Shown: positions 15,972 through 24,362 of the stretch, one piece after another
Position numbering within the stretch: the stretch's first letter is position 1
Layout: the number at the start of each line of letters is the position of its first letter
Assembly: GCA_035506575.1 (NCBI GenBank)
Contig: DATJPD010000043.1
Coordinates: 1-64,000, forward strand
Direction of reading: 5' to 3'
From: DATJPD01 sp035506575
GTDB taxonomy: Bacteria > Pseudomonadota > Alphaproteobacteria > CACIAM-22H2
Length of the DNA stretch: 64,000 nt
The notes under the pieces: generated by a model
The model's input: only the letters and a program-made list of their open reading frames with translations
Database searches by the model: none
What the model was told of the DNA's origin: nothing
Made by a program: the position numbers and the translations under genes

Positions 15972-16562
15972 TCAGTCGAAGTCTTCGGCCAGCGCCTGGC
16001 GCACGGGCTCTGGCATCACCGCCATGTGCGAATATTCGGGGTGATCGAAGCCGACGATCACCTGCGCACCGGGCTTTCGGAACGCCGCCACCTGGGCGTC
16101 GGTGAACGGGAAATGCACGAAATGCACCGACGACGTCTTGCCGTCGGCCTTGGTGCGCTCGACATCGGTCTCGGCCACGGCACGGATCGTGTCGCCTGCG
16201 ACCGACAGGAAGACGTTGGCCTCGATCCCGCCGAGCTTGCGCAAGGCCGCGTCGCGCCGCACCGGCTCGTCGATCTCGAACATGACGGTCGCCACCAGCT
16301 CGCGCCCCTGCGGGATCAGCGGGTTGTAGGCCGCAAGCTCGCCGTCGATCTGCTCCTCGCCGCCCTTCTCGATGTAGAGCATCTCGTGCACCTGGTGCCA
16401 CATCGTCTGATAGTTCTCGAACGAGAAGGTCGCAAACGGACCGACCTCGAGCCGGCGGCGCTGCTTCACGGCGATCACGTTCTGGCGCAGCGACCGGCGC
16501 TCGGCCGTGTATTTGTCGAGCGCCACGATGTCGGCGCGCGTGATGGCATGCTTCTGCGCCAT
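15972..16562 (-). CDS. DUF3501 family protein
   Basis: 196 aa from the ATG at 16562 (MAQKHAITR). The whole protein matches the DUF3501 pattern: early basic region RRSLRQNVIAVKQRRR, then FSFENYQTMWHQVHEML, a central GRELVATVMFEID, and a C-terminal GAQVIVGFDHPEYSH. Function is unknown. It follows the Fe-S protein gene by 17 bases, and rubrerythrin and Irr lie just upstream; this neighbourhood recurs in alphaproteobacteria. A role in iron or peroxide handling is inference. A copy of its last ~30 codons is found at 5362-5456. Confidence 0.85.
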   Translation of the reverse strand: MAQKHAITRADIVALDKYTAERRSLRQNVIAVKQRRRLEVGPFATFSFENYQTMWHQVHEMLYIEKGGEEQIDGELAAYNPLIPQGRELVATVMFEIDEPVRRDAALRKLGGIEANVFLSVAGDTIRAVAETDVERTKADGKTSSVHFVHFPFTDAQVAAFRKPGAQVIVGFDHPEYSHMAVMPEPVRQALAEDFD

Positions 16563-16579
16563 GGGATGCTCCACGTCTC

Positions 16580-17947
16580 CTAGCGGTCCGTGGTCGTCAA
16601 ACCATAGGCCCGGGCGAAGAGTTCCACCGGGTGGATCGAATGCTCGATCTGCCGTGGCAGCTCCGCCTTCTCGTCCGCGTCCAGGCGGTCGATGACCTGG
16701 ACGAGGTGCTCGCCGGCGAGCGGGCACTCGGAGGCGAGATAGGCCTTGGCGTTCTTGACGGCCGCGCGCCCCGCGGGCTTGCCGACCTTCAGAGCCGTCG
16801 CGAAGTTCGCCTTCATCACGCCCCACGACCCGCCGTGGCCCGAGCAGCGCTCGATCACCGCCACGTCCGCCTTGGGGATCAGGCGCAGGAGCTCCGCGGC
16901 CTTGGCCCCCATGTTCTGGGCACGCGCGTGACAGGCAAGATGGACCGACACCCCGCCGTCCAGCGGCTGCAGGCCCGGCGCCAGGCCGTGGCGCTTGGCG
17001 ATGTCGACGATGTATTCGCTGACGTCGAAGGTCGCCGCGGCGAGCTTCTTGACCAGCGGGTCGTCGGGAACGATCAGCGGCCACTCGAATTTCAGCATCA
17101 GCGCGCAGGAGGGCACGAGCGCCACGACGTCATAGCCCGCGTCGATCAGAGGTGAGAACTCGGCCGCGACCGCGCGCGCGGTCTCGGCGACTTTCGCAAG
17201 CTCGCCGTGCTCGAGCTGCGGCATGCCGCAGCAGCGCGGATAGACGACCTTCGTCTCGACGCCGTTCTGCGCGAGCACCGCCTGCGCCGCCGTGCCCACG
17301 GTCGGGTTGTTATAGTTGACGAAGCACGTGGCATAGAGCGCCGCCTTGCGGCCCTTCGCCGGCCCCGCGGCATTCACCTGCGGCGGAGCCTGGCGGGCGC
17401 GGAGCGCGAAGGTCCGGCCGTGGAATTTCGGCAGCTTCGCCTCGCGGTCCACGCCGGCGACCCCTTCGAGGATCGGGCGCGTGAGCTTGTTGTCCGTGTC
17501 GCTCGCCCAGTTCGCAAGCGGCGCCACAGCACCTGCGAGCTTGCCGTTGCGGTCGGTCTTGACGAGCTCGCGCTCGATCCGGGAATCGCCGTTCTTGCGC
17601 ACGTCGACCGCGCGGGCGCGCAGCATCAGATGCGGGAAATCGAGGTTGAACTCGTGCGGCGGCACATACGGGCACTTGGTCATGAAGCACATGTCGCAGA
17701 GCGTGCACGCATCGACGACCGGCTTGAACTCTTCGCTTTTCACCTCATCGACGAGACCCGAGGGCGTCGCGTCGACGAGATCGAACAGGCGCGGAAACGA
17801 ATCGCAGAGATTGAAGCAGCGCCGGCAGCCGTGACAGATGTCGAAGACGCGGCGCAGCTCCGCATCGAGCTTCGCTTCGTCCCAGAAATCCGGGGTCTGC
17901 CACGCGATCGGGTGGCGGACCGGTGCCTCGAGGCTACCTTCGCGCAT
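16580..17947 (-). CDS. GlpC/HdrB-like protein with two 4Fe-4S clusters and CCG domains
   Basis: 455 aa. The N-terminal ferredoxin pair uses Cys38/41/44/48 (CHGCRRCFNLC) and Cys81/84/87/92 (CTLCDMCFMTKC). The C-terminal half carries CCG-type motifs YPRCCGMPQ and CSGHGGSWG, as in the heterodisulfide reductase B / GlpC / LutA group that binds non-cubane or extra Fe-S clusters. No dehydrogenase or quinone-reducing partner is adjacent. The cluster with rubrerythrin and DUF3501 suggests an electron donor or repair function for these (inference). Confidence 0.88.
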   Translation of the reverse strand: MREGSLEAPVRHPIAWQTPDFWDEAKLDAELRRVFDICHGCRRCFNLCDSFPRLFDLVDATPSGLVDEVKSEEFKPVVDACTLCDMCFMTKCPYVPPHEFNLDFPHLMLRARAVDVRKNGDSRIERELVKTDRNGKLAGAVAPLANWASDTDNKLTRPILEGVAGVDREAKLPKFHGRTFALRARQAPPQVNAAGPAKGRKAALYATCFVNYNNPTVGTAAQAVLAQNGVETKVVYPRCCGMPQLEHGELAKVAETARAVAAEFSPLIDAGYDVVALVPSCALMLKFEWPLIVPDDPLVKKLAAATFDVSEYIVDIAKRHGLAPGLQPLDGGVSVHLACHARAQNMGAKAAELLRLIPKADVAVIERCSGHGGSWGVMKANFATALKVGKPAGRAAVKNAKAYLASECPLAGEHLVQVIDRLDADEKAELPRQIEHSIHPVELFARAYGLTTTDR

Positions 17948-18073
17948 GGGTCAGGGCTTCTATCTTGAACACAGCGGCGTTGGACAGAAGGGCGCAGGGA
18001 CGCCGGAAGCGGAACCCCGCTACCGGCCGTCCCTGCACTCCTCTGCGCATACGGCCGAACGCCGTGCGCCGCT

Positions 18074-18496
18074 TTACTTCGGCAGCTCGTTCAGCGTCTT
18101 GGTGAACTTGCCGGCGTGCGACTTTTCGGCCTTCGCCAAGGTCTCGAACCAGTCGGCGATCTCCGAGAAGCCTTCGCCGCGGGCGGTCTTGGCCATGCCC
18201 GGATACATGTCGGTGTATTCGTGCGTCTCGCCGGCGATCGCCGCCTTCAGGTTCTGCGCGGTGCTGCCGATCGGCTCGCCGGTTGCCGGATCGCCGACCT
18301 CCTCGAGGAATTCGAGATGGCCGTGCGCGTGACCGGTCTCGCCTTCCGCGGTCGAGCGGAACACGGCCGCGACGTCGTTGAAGCCCTCCACGTCCGCCTT
18401 CTGGGCGAAATAGAGATAGCGCCGGTTGGCCTGGCTCTCGCCGGCAAACGCCGCCTTCAAATTCTCTTCCGTCTTCGTCCCCTTGAGTTTCGCCAT
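18074..18496 (-). CDS. Rubrerythrin-like diiron protein without rubredoxin domain
   Basis: 140 aa four-helix ferritin-like protein. Diiron ligand motifs in order are EENLKAAFAGES, EGETGHAHGH, AGETHEYTDM and AEKSHAGKF. The C-terminal rubredoxin domain of full rubrerythrins is missing, so it needs a separate electron donor. The family reduces hydrogen peroxide. It is first in the minus-strand group with the Fe-S and DUF3501 genes, and its promoter carries an Irr box. Confidence 0.9.
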   Translation of the reverse strand: MAKLKGTKTEENLKAAFAGESQANRRYLYFAQKADVEGFNDVAAVFRSTAEGETGHAHGHLEFLEEVGDPATGEPIGSTAQNLKAAIAGETHEYTDMYPGMAKTARGEGFSEIADWFETLAKAEKSHAGKFTKTLNELPK

Positions 18497-18587
18497 CGCT
18501 GGTCTCCTGTCTTTTGCGCATCGGAAAGTAGAAGCCCGGCCGTCGTGGCACGAATGCCGGGCCGTGGGTCGTGAACCCTACCGGCTG

Positions 18588-18639
18588 ACTATCCGCCCCA
18601 CCAATAATTAAGTCAATAGTCTAGAAACGTTCTAGACTA
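18588..18639 (-). promoter_or_regulatory. Rubrerythrin promoter with abutting Irr box (ICE motif)
   Basis: A perfect inverted repeat, TAGTCTAGAA - ACG - TTCTAGACTA, occupies 18617-18639. Its core TAGAA-N3-TTCTA matches the alphaproteobacterial iron control element bound by Irr. On the minus strand it is followed directly by TTGACT (18611-18616), a 17-base spacer and GATAGT (18588-18593), a good sigma-70-type promoter for the rubrerythrin gene. The box is centred about 47 bases before the expected transcription start. Confidence 0.8.
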
Positions 18640-18665
18640 CCTTGACGGCCCGCGATGTCAGGGAA

Positions 18666-19094
18666 TCAGTCGCCCGAGCGCACGCGCACGATGACGTCGA
18701 CGCGCGCCACTTCGGTGCCGGCCGGAGCTTCGGGAAGATTGGCCACGCGCACCTGGTCTCCCGGGATGTCCTGCAGCTCGCCCGTGCGCTCGAAGAAGAA
18801 GTGATGGTGGTTCGACGTGTTGGTGTCGAAATAGGAGCAGCCGGATTCGACGACCACTTCGCGCAGCAGCCCCGCGGCCGTGAACTGGTTGAGCGTGTTG
18901 TAGACGGTGGCGAGCGAGACGCGCAGACCCGCCTCGGTTGCCTCGGCGTGCAGCTGCTCGGCCGTCAGGTGGCGATGGCCGCCATCGAACAACAGCCGCC
19001 CCAGCCCCATGCGCTGGCGGGTCGGCCGCAGCCCGGCCGATTTCAGCCAGTCGAGCGCTTTGGTGTAGGGGCGGGCGGTTCCCATCGCTGTCAT
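18666..19094 (-). CDS. irr: Irr-type iron response regulator, Fur superfamily
   Basis: 142 aa from the ATG at 19094 (in-frame TTG at 19103 and ATG at 19085 are alternatives). Winged HTH: GLRPTRQRMGLGRLLF, then VSLATVYNTLNQF. The HHHFFFERTGEL segment is the His-rich heme/metal region typical of Irr. The C-terminal CxxC zinc sites of Fur are absent. Irr accumulates when iron or heme is low and binds ICE boxes. One lies immediately downstream at 18617-18639, at the rubrerythrin promoter. No N-terminal Cys-Pro heme motif is seen. Confidence 0.85.
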   Translation of the reverse strand: MTAMGTARPYTKALDWLKSAGLRPTRQRMGLGRLLFDGGHRHLTAEQLHAEATEAGLRVSLATVYNTLNQFTAAGLLREVVVESGCSYFDTNTSNHHHFFFERTGELQDIPGDQVRVANLPEAPAGTEVARVDVIVRVRSGD

Positions 19095-19197
19095 ATAGGA
19101 CAATTTGGCCCAGAATAAAAGGCCGCTGCACCTGCCGATGCGCGGTACTCTGGAATAGTTAAAAAATTTGAACCCAGCGGCGTTAACCGCACGCAGC

Positions 19198-20595
19198 TCA
19201 ATCGCCGGTCTTGATGCGCTCGACGAGCTGGCGGACCGTCGGGATGAAGCCGTTCGAGTAGAACGGGTCCTCGGCGAAGCGGTAGGCGTTGTGGCCGGCG
19301 AACATCAGCTGGCTCTCGACGTCGCCGTGGTGGGCGATGTCCTGCAGGGTCTTCTGGATGCAGAACGAGCGCGGGTCCGCCTTCTTGCCGGTCGTCCCTT
19401 CCTCGTTCTGCGCCCAGTTCGAGAACTGGCAGGCCGACAGGCAGCCCATGCACTCGACTTGGTCCGTGTGGATCTGCTGCGCGCGCTCGGGTGTCACGAA
19501 GATGAGCGTCGAATCGGGCGTGCGCAGCGCCTCGGTGCAGCCCTGGCGCAGCCAGTCCTCGGCGCGCAGCTTGTCGGCCGATGTGAGGTAGACGAGACGC
19601 TTGCGGGCGCCGACCGGGAACGGCTCGGTGTGCTCGCCGACCGGGGCGGCGGTGAAGGCGACCTGGCGCTTGGACCGCTCTTCGAGATCGACGAGGAAGG
19701 AGTTGCGCACAGCCGAGGAGTAGAAGCCGGTGGGCGAGAAGCGGTGCAGCAGCACATCGCCGTTCTTGAGCGTCAAGAGCCGGCGCTTCCATTCCTCGGA
19801 GATCGGGCTTTCCTGGGTGAGCAGCGGGCGCGTACCGAACTGGAAGGCAACCGGGCCCACGTCGGGATTGTCGAGGAAGTCCTGCCACTCGCGCAGGAAC
19901 CACACCCCGCCCGCCATGATGATCGGCGTGTCCTTGAGGCCGAATTCGTTCATCTGCCGCCGGAGCTCGACGATGCGCGGCAGCGGCGCCTCGGGCTTCA
20001 GCGGGTCCTCGGCGTTCGACAGGCCGTTATGGCCGCCGGCGAGCCAGGGGTCCTCGTACACGACCGCACCCAGCCAGTCGCGGAACTTGTGATAGGCGCG
20101 CTTCCACAAGGCGCGGAACGCGCGCGCCGAGGAGATGATCGGATAGTAGTGGACGTTGTAGCGTGCGGTGACCTCGGCGATGCGGTAGGGCATGCCGGCG
20201 CCGCAGGTGACGCCGTGGATGAGGCCTTTGGCACCCTCGAGAACGGCGGTCAAGATGCGCTCGGCCGCTCCCATCTCCCAGAGAATGTTCATATGGATGC
20301 GGCCTTTGCCGCTGGCGGTCTCCCAGGCGACGCGCGCCTGCGTCAAGGCACCTTTGATCGCAAACGCGACCAGCTCTTCGTGGCGCTCGCGGCGCGTGCG
20401 GCCGCGATAGATCATCGGGATGAGATTGCCGAAGATGTCCTTCGCATCGGCGTTGACGCCCGAGAACGTGCCCACCCCGCCAGCGGCCGCCCAGGCGCCC
20501 GAGCTCTCGCCGTTGGACACGGAAATCCCCTTGCCGCCTTCGACCAGCGGCAGGACTTCCCGGCCAGACATACGAATCGCGTTCAGAGAGATCAC
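19198..20595 (-). CDS. Nitronate monooxygenase-family flavoprotein
   Basis: 465 aa, GTG start at 20595; an ATG at 20571 is also possible. TIM-barrel features include SNGESSGAWAAAGGVGTFSG near the N-terminus, HGVTCGAGMP, AGGHNGLSN and TPIIMAGGVW, as in the 2-nitropropane dioxygenase/nitronate monooxygenase superfamily that uses FMN. The C-terminus has an unusual Cys set (ECMGCLSACQFSNWAQ, then SFCIQK) found in a long subgroup; a cluster-binding role is conceivable. It could also be an enoyl-reductase-like homologue. Confidence 0.82.
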   Translation of the reverse strand: MISLNAIRMSGREVLPLVEGGKGISVSNGESSGAWAAAGGVGTFSGVNADAKDIFGNLIPMIYRGRTRRERHEELVAFAIKGALTQARVAWETASGKGRIHMNILWEMGAAERILTAVLEGAKGLIHGVTCGAGMPYRIAEVTARYNVHYYPIISSARAFRALWKRAYHKFRDWLGAVVYEDPWLAGGHNGLSNAEDPLKPEAPLPRIVELRRQMNEFGLKDTPIIMAGGVWFLREWQDFLDNPDVGPVAFQFGTRPLLTQESPISEEWKRRLLTLKNGDVLLHRFSPTGFYSSAVRNSFLVDLEERSKRQVAFTAAPVGEHTEPFPVGARKRLVYLTSADKLRAEDWLRQGCTEALRTPDSTLIFVTPERAQQIHTDQVECMGCLSACQFSNWAQNEEGTTGKKADPRSFCIQKTLQDIAHHGDVESQLMFAGHNAYRFAEDPFYSNGFIPTVRQLVERIKTGD

Positions 20596-20737
20596 GAGAT
20601 CACAAGCAGTCCATCAGTTTCGAGGTGACAGGCGCGCCGCCCGGAGCGCTTCAAGGCCAAAACGCCGGAGCCGATCTTACGCCCGCCGCCGGCAGAAGGC
20701 TTTCGTCATAGGACCGTCATTATAGACAATTCGCGGC

Positions 20738-20764
20738 GGCGACGGGATAGGCTATTTCGTCGCC
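20738..20764. terminator. GGCGACG/CGTCGCC hairpin downstream of GDPD gene
   Basis: Seven-base perfect arms with a 13-base loop, about 45 bases after the GDPD stop. A TATAAT -10 element (minus strand, 20719-20724) follows and may serve the nitronate monooxygenase gene. There is no T-run, so termination is uncertain. Confidence 0.35.
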
Positions 20765-20807
20765 ATCGGGTCCCAAGTATCTCTTAATTTTTTGATCCCA
20801 CAGCCAC

Positions 20808-21560
20808 TTACATGTCAGCCAGGGCCGCCGGGCAATCGCTGATCACCGCATCGGCCCCCCACGCCAGGAGCTCGCGGGCCCGCGCCGGCTCGTTCACCGT
20901 CCACACCAGAAGAAGAAAGCCGGCCGCTTTGATCGCGCCGGCCTGGCTGCGGGTGAGGTTCCGCCACCCGACATGGACCGACCGGCACCCCAGCCGCACG
21001 GCCTCGTCGCGCCAGCCGGCGGGAAGCGCTTCGACCAGATAGCCGAACGTCGCGCGCTCCGGGCCCGCGGCTCGCGCCGCCGCGAGGGCGGCCTGGCTGA
21101 AGCTCGACACGATCGGGGTCGGGCGATCGCCTGGCCAATGCGCGGCCAGCATCGTCATGGCGGCCTGCGCCGTCTCGATCTCGCGGCCCGGGCACGGCTT
21201 GATCTCGAGATTGAAGCCCATGTCGAGCTCGGCGAGCACGGCCAAGGCCTCGCTCAACAGCGGCACGCGCTCGCCGCGAAAGGCGGCGCCGAAGCGGGCC
21301 CCCGCATCGAGCCGGCGGATCTCATCGAACGTCGCCGCCGCGACGGGCCCATGGCCGTCGGTGGTCCGGTCGAGCGCGTCGTCGTGCATCAGGATGGGGT
21401 GCCCGTCCGCCGTGAGCTTCACGTCGAACTCGACCCAGAGAGCACCTTCGCGGTGCGCCTGCCGGATGCCGGCGAGCGTATTCTCGGGCGCGCTGGCCTT
21501 GGCGCCGCGATGACCGATGATGCGCGGGACGCGGGCTTCCGTACCGGGATGGGACGTCAT
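20808..21560 (-). CDS. ugpQ: Glycerophosphodiester phosphodiesterase
   Basis: 250 aa, the size of cytosolic UgpQ. GHRGAKASAPENTLAG supplies the first catalytic His-Arg and Glu, WVEFDVKLTADGHPILMHDD supplies Glu, Asp and the second His, and NLEIKPCPG supplies Glu and Lys. It hydrolyses glycerophosphodiesters to glycerol-3-phosphate and alcohol. No ugp transport genes are adjacent, so assignment to UgpQ rather than another cytosolic GDPD is from sequence only. Confidence 0.88.
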   Translation of the reverse strand: MTSHPGTEARVPRIIGHRGAKASAPENTLAGIRQAHREGALWVEFDVKLTADGHPILMHDDALDRTTDGHGPVAAATFDEIRRLDAGARFGAAFRGERVPLLSEALAVLAELDMGFNLEIKPCPGREIETAQAAMTMLAAHWPGDRPTPIVSSFSQAALAAARAAGPERATFGYLVEALPAGWRDEAVRLGCRSVHVGWRNLTRSQAGAIKAAGFLLLVWTVNEPARARELLAWGADAVISDCPAALADM

Positions 21561-21619
21561 AGGGGCAGACGCGGAGATCGCCCGAAAGCGGTCTCCGCGC
21601 CTCTCTCCCCTGTGTTGTC

Positions 21620-23770
21620 TCAGGACGCCGCCGGCGCCTGTTGCTCGCGCGGCCGGCGCTCGAACTGCTCGGAGATGTCGGCACCCGTGGCCTGGTCGAC
21701 GCGCTTCATCGACAGCTTGACCTTGCCGCGGTCATCGAAGCCGAGCAGCTTCACCTTCACCACGTCGCCGACCTTGACCACGTCGGAGGTCTGGCCGACC
21801 CGCTGCGGCGCCAGCTCGGAGATGTGCACGAGCCCGTCGCGGCTGCCCATGAAGTTCACGAACGCGCCGAAGTCCATGATCTTCACGACCTTGCCGGTGT
21901 AGATGTGGCCAAGCTCCGGCTCGGCGACGATGCCCTTGATCCAATCGATGGCCTTCTGCGCCGCGTCGCTGTCGACCGCCGCGACCTTGATCGTGCCGTC
22001 GTCCTCGATGTCGATCTTGGCCCCCGTGGTCTCGCAGATCTCGCGGATCACCTTGCCGCCCGTGCCGATGACCTCGCGGATCTTGTCCTTCGGGATGGTC
22101 ATGGTGGTGATGCGCGGCGCGTTCTTGCTGACCTCGGTGCGAGCACCCATCAGGCCCTTGGCCATCTCGCCCAGGATGTGCAGCCGGCCGTCTTTGGCCT
22201 GGGCCAGCGCCTGCTTCATGATCGCCTCGTTGATCGAGGTGATCTTGAGGTCCATCTGCAGCGAGGTGACGCCCTTTTCGGTGCCCGCGACCTTGAAGTC
22301 CATGTCGCCGAGATGGTCCTCGTCGCCCAGGATGTCGGAGAGCACGGCGAAGCCGCGGTCCTCCTTGATCAGGCCCATGGCGATGCCGGCCACCGGACGG
22401 GTCAGCGGAACGCCCGCATCCATCAGCGACAGCGACGAGCCGCAGACCGTGGCCATCGAGGAGGAGCCGTTCGACTCCGTGATCTCCGACACGACACGGA
22501 TCGTGTAGGGGAACTTGTCCTTGGGCGGCATGAGCGGACGGATGGCGCGCCAGGCGAGCTTGCCATGGCCGATCTCGCGCCGGCCCGGCGAGCCCATCCG
22601 CTTGGCCTCACCCACCGAATAGGGCGGGAAATTGTAGTGCAGCATGAAGTGCTCGCGGAACTCGCCCTCGAGCGCGTCGATGATCTGCTCATCCTCGCCC
22701 GTGCCGAGCGTGGCAACGCACAGCGCCTGGGTCTCGCCGCGGGTGAACAAGGCCGAGCCGTGGGCGCGCGGCAGCACGCCGACCTGGCTGAGGATCGGCC
22801 GGATGGTCTTGGTGTCGCGGCCGTCGATGCGCTTGCCGGTGTCGAGGATGTTGTTGCGCACGATATCGCTCTCGACCGCCGAGAACGCGTCGGGCACGAG
22901 CAGCGAGGCCTCCGCGTTGTCGGCGAACATCTCCGAAGCCTTCTTGCGGATCTGGCCGATCTTCTCGTACCGCACCTGCTTGACGGTTTCGGTGTAGGCC
23001 TGGCGCAGCTCCTGGCCCAGCGTATCGCGGATCTTCGCCTTCACCTCGGTCGCGAGGGCCGACGCCTCGGGCATTGCCCAGGGGTCCTTGGCGCAACGCT
23101 CCGCCATCTCGATGATCGCCTGGATCACCGGCTGGAACTCGCGGTGGCCGAACATGACGGCACCCAGCATGACCTCCTCGGTCAGCTCCTTGGCCTCGGA
23201 TTCGACCATCAGCACGCCCTCGGCCGTGCCGGCGACGACGAGGTCGAGGTCCGACGACGACATCTCGTCGAGCTGCGGATTGAGCTTGTACTCGCCGTTG
23301 ATGTAGCCGACGCGCGCGCCCGCGATCGGGCCCATGAACGGAATGCCCGAGATCGTGAGCGCTGCGGAGCAGCCGACCATCGCCACGATGTCGGGATCGT
23401 TCTCGAGGTCATGCGACAGCACAGTGGCCACCACCTGCACCTCGTTCTTGAAACCGTCGATGAACAGCGGCCGGATCGGCCGATCGATGAGACGCGAGGT
23501 GAGCACCTCCTTCTCGGTCGGCCGTCCTTCGCGCTTGAAGAAGCCGCCCGGGATCTTGCCGGCAGCGAACGTCTTCTCCTGGTAGTTCACCGTGAGCGGG
23601 AAGAAGTCCTGCCCCGGCTTGGCCGTCTTGGCGCCGACGACCGTGCACAGCACGACGGTCTCGCCGTAGGTCGCGAGGACGGCACCGGTGGCCTGGCGCG
23701 CGATGCGCCCGGTCTCGAGGGTGAGCTTCCGCCCGCCCCACATGATTTCTTTGCGAGTTATCTGGAACAT
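21620..23770 (-). CDS. pnp: Polyribonucleotide nucleotidyltransferase (PNPase)
   Basis: 716 aa from the ATG at 23770 (MFQITRKEI; GGAAGG upstream). Two RNase PH-like cores are present (GQDFFPLTVNYQEK with PGGFFKREGRPTEKE; second core with TRGETQALCVATLG and GRREIGHGKLAWRA). A KH domain (DKIREVIGTGGKVIREI) and a C-terminal S1 domain (GHIYTGKVVKIMDFGAFVN) follow. The enzyme degrades RNA 3' to 5' with phosphate and is part of the degradosome. It follows rpsO, the standard arrangement. The C-terminal tail ends in an Arg/Glu-rich segment. Confidence 0.97.
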   Translation of the reverse strand: MFQITRKEIMWGGRKLTLETGRIARQATGAVLATYGETVVLCTVVGAKTAKPGQDFFPLTVNYQEKTFAAGKIPGGFFKREGRPTEKEVLTSRLIDRPIRPLFIDGFKNEVQVVATVLSHDLENDPDIVAMVGCSAALTISGIPFMGPIAGARVGYINGEYKLNPQLDEMSSSDLDLVVAGTAEGVLMVESEAKELTEEVMLGAVMFGHREFQPVIQAIIEMAERCAKDPWAMPEASALATEVKAKIRDTLGQELRQAYTETVKQVRYEKIGQIRKKASEMFADNAEASLLVPDAFSAVESDIVRNNILDTGKRIDGRDTKTIRPILSQVGVLPRAHGSALFTRGETQALCVATLGTGEDEQIIDALEGEFREHFMLHYNFPPYSVGEAKRMGSPGRREIGHGKLAWRAIRPLMPPKDKFPYTIRVVSEITESNGSSSMATVCGSSLSLMDAGVPLTRPVAGIAMGLIKEDRGFAVLSDILGDEDHLGDMDFKVAGTEKGVTSLQMDLKITSINEAIMKQALAQAKDGRLHILGEMAKGLMGARTEVSKNAPRITTMTIPKDKIREVIGTGGKVIREICETTGAKIDIEDDGTIKVAAVDSDAAQKAIDWIKGIVAEPELGHIYTGKVVKIMDFGAFVNFMGSRDGLVHISELAPQRVGQTSDVVKVGDVVKVKLLGFDDRGKVKLSMKRVDQATGADISEQFERRPREQQAPAAS

Positions 23771-24074
23771 GATTCTACCTTCCTTCCACGTACGTACGTC
23801 ACCGGGCTCCCCGGACGGGACGCCGGCGCCGGCGCAGCACCCTCTTCTTCGGATATCGCGAGAAGAACAGGCGCAACGCCTTGTCGGTCGGGTGACCGAC
23901 GGCAATGACAGGACCCCGCTCGGCGCGGTCCGGCGGCAGCTCGCTCCATGACAGCGAGGCCGGGGCTGCCGTTCCGCAGCGCGCCACGCGGGCGCGCGCA
24001 ACGAGGCACGGGCCCGACGGCGAGGGGTGAGTTTTTGACACGATCTGGCGTTTCGGTGCGGCGCGATCGCCGGC
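23771..24074 (-). promoter_or_regulatory. 304-bp rpsO-pnp intergenic/leader with stem-loop
   Basis: No gene is supported here. On the minus strand the sequence contains GTCGGTC - loop ACCC - GACCGAC (23883-23900), a perfect 7-bp stem about 115 bases before the pnp start. In enteric bacteria the pnp leader folds into a stem cut by RNase III for autoregulation; this hairpin could play the same part (inference). GC-rich self-complementary stretches near 23975-24000 may end rpsO transcripts. Confidence 0.4.
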
Positions 24075-24344
24075 TCAGCGCCGGAGTTCGAGCCGGTCGA
24101 TCAGCTTCTCGTAGCGGCCGGCGTTCTTGCCCTTGAGATACTCGAGCAAGCGCCGCCGCTGGCCGACCATCATCAGGAGGCCACGGCGCGAATGGAAATC
24201 CTTGCTGTGGCTGCCGAGATGCTCGGTCAGGTTCTTGATCCGCTCGGACAGAATGGCAACCTGCACTTCCGGTGAGCCGGTGTCGCCGTCCTTGGTGGCG
24301 AATTCCTTGATGAGCGCGTTCTTGCGCTCGGCCGAAATCGACAT
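24075..24344 (-). CDS. rpsO: 30S ribosomal protein S15
   Basis: 89 aa, the usual length, with the S15 signature DTGSPEVQVAILSERIKNLTEHL and HSRRGLLMMVGQRRRLLEYLK. It binds 16S rRNA at the central domain early in 30S assembly. AAGGAG lies at good distance from the ATG. It stands between truB and pnp, as in most Proteobacteria. Confidence 0.98.
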   Translation of the reverse strand: MSISAERKNALIKEFATKDGDTGSPEVQVAILSERIKNLTEHLGSHSKDFHSRRGLLMMVGQRRRLLEYLKGKNAGRYEKLIDRLELRR

Positions 24345-24362
24345 CGGGTACTCCTTTTCGAC

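Noticed and set aside
21641..23908. Long plus-strand frame opposite pnp
   Set aside because: A mirror of PNPase codon usage; no independent evidence of coding.
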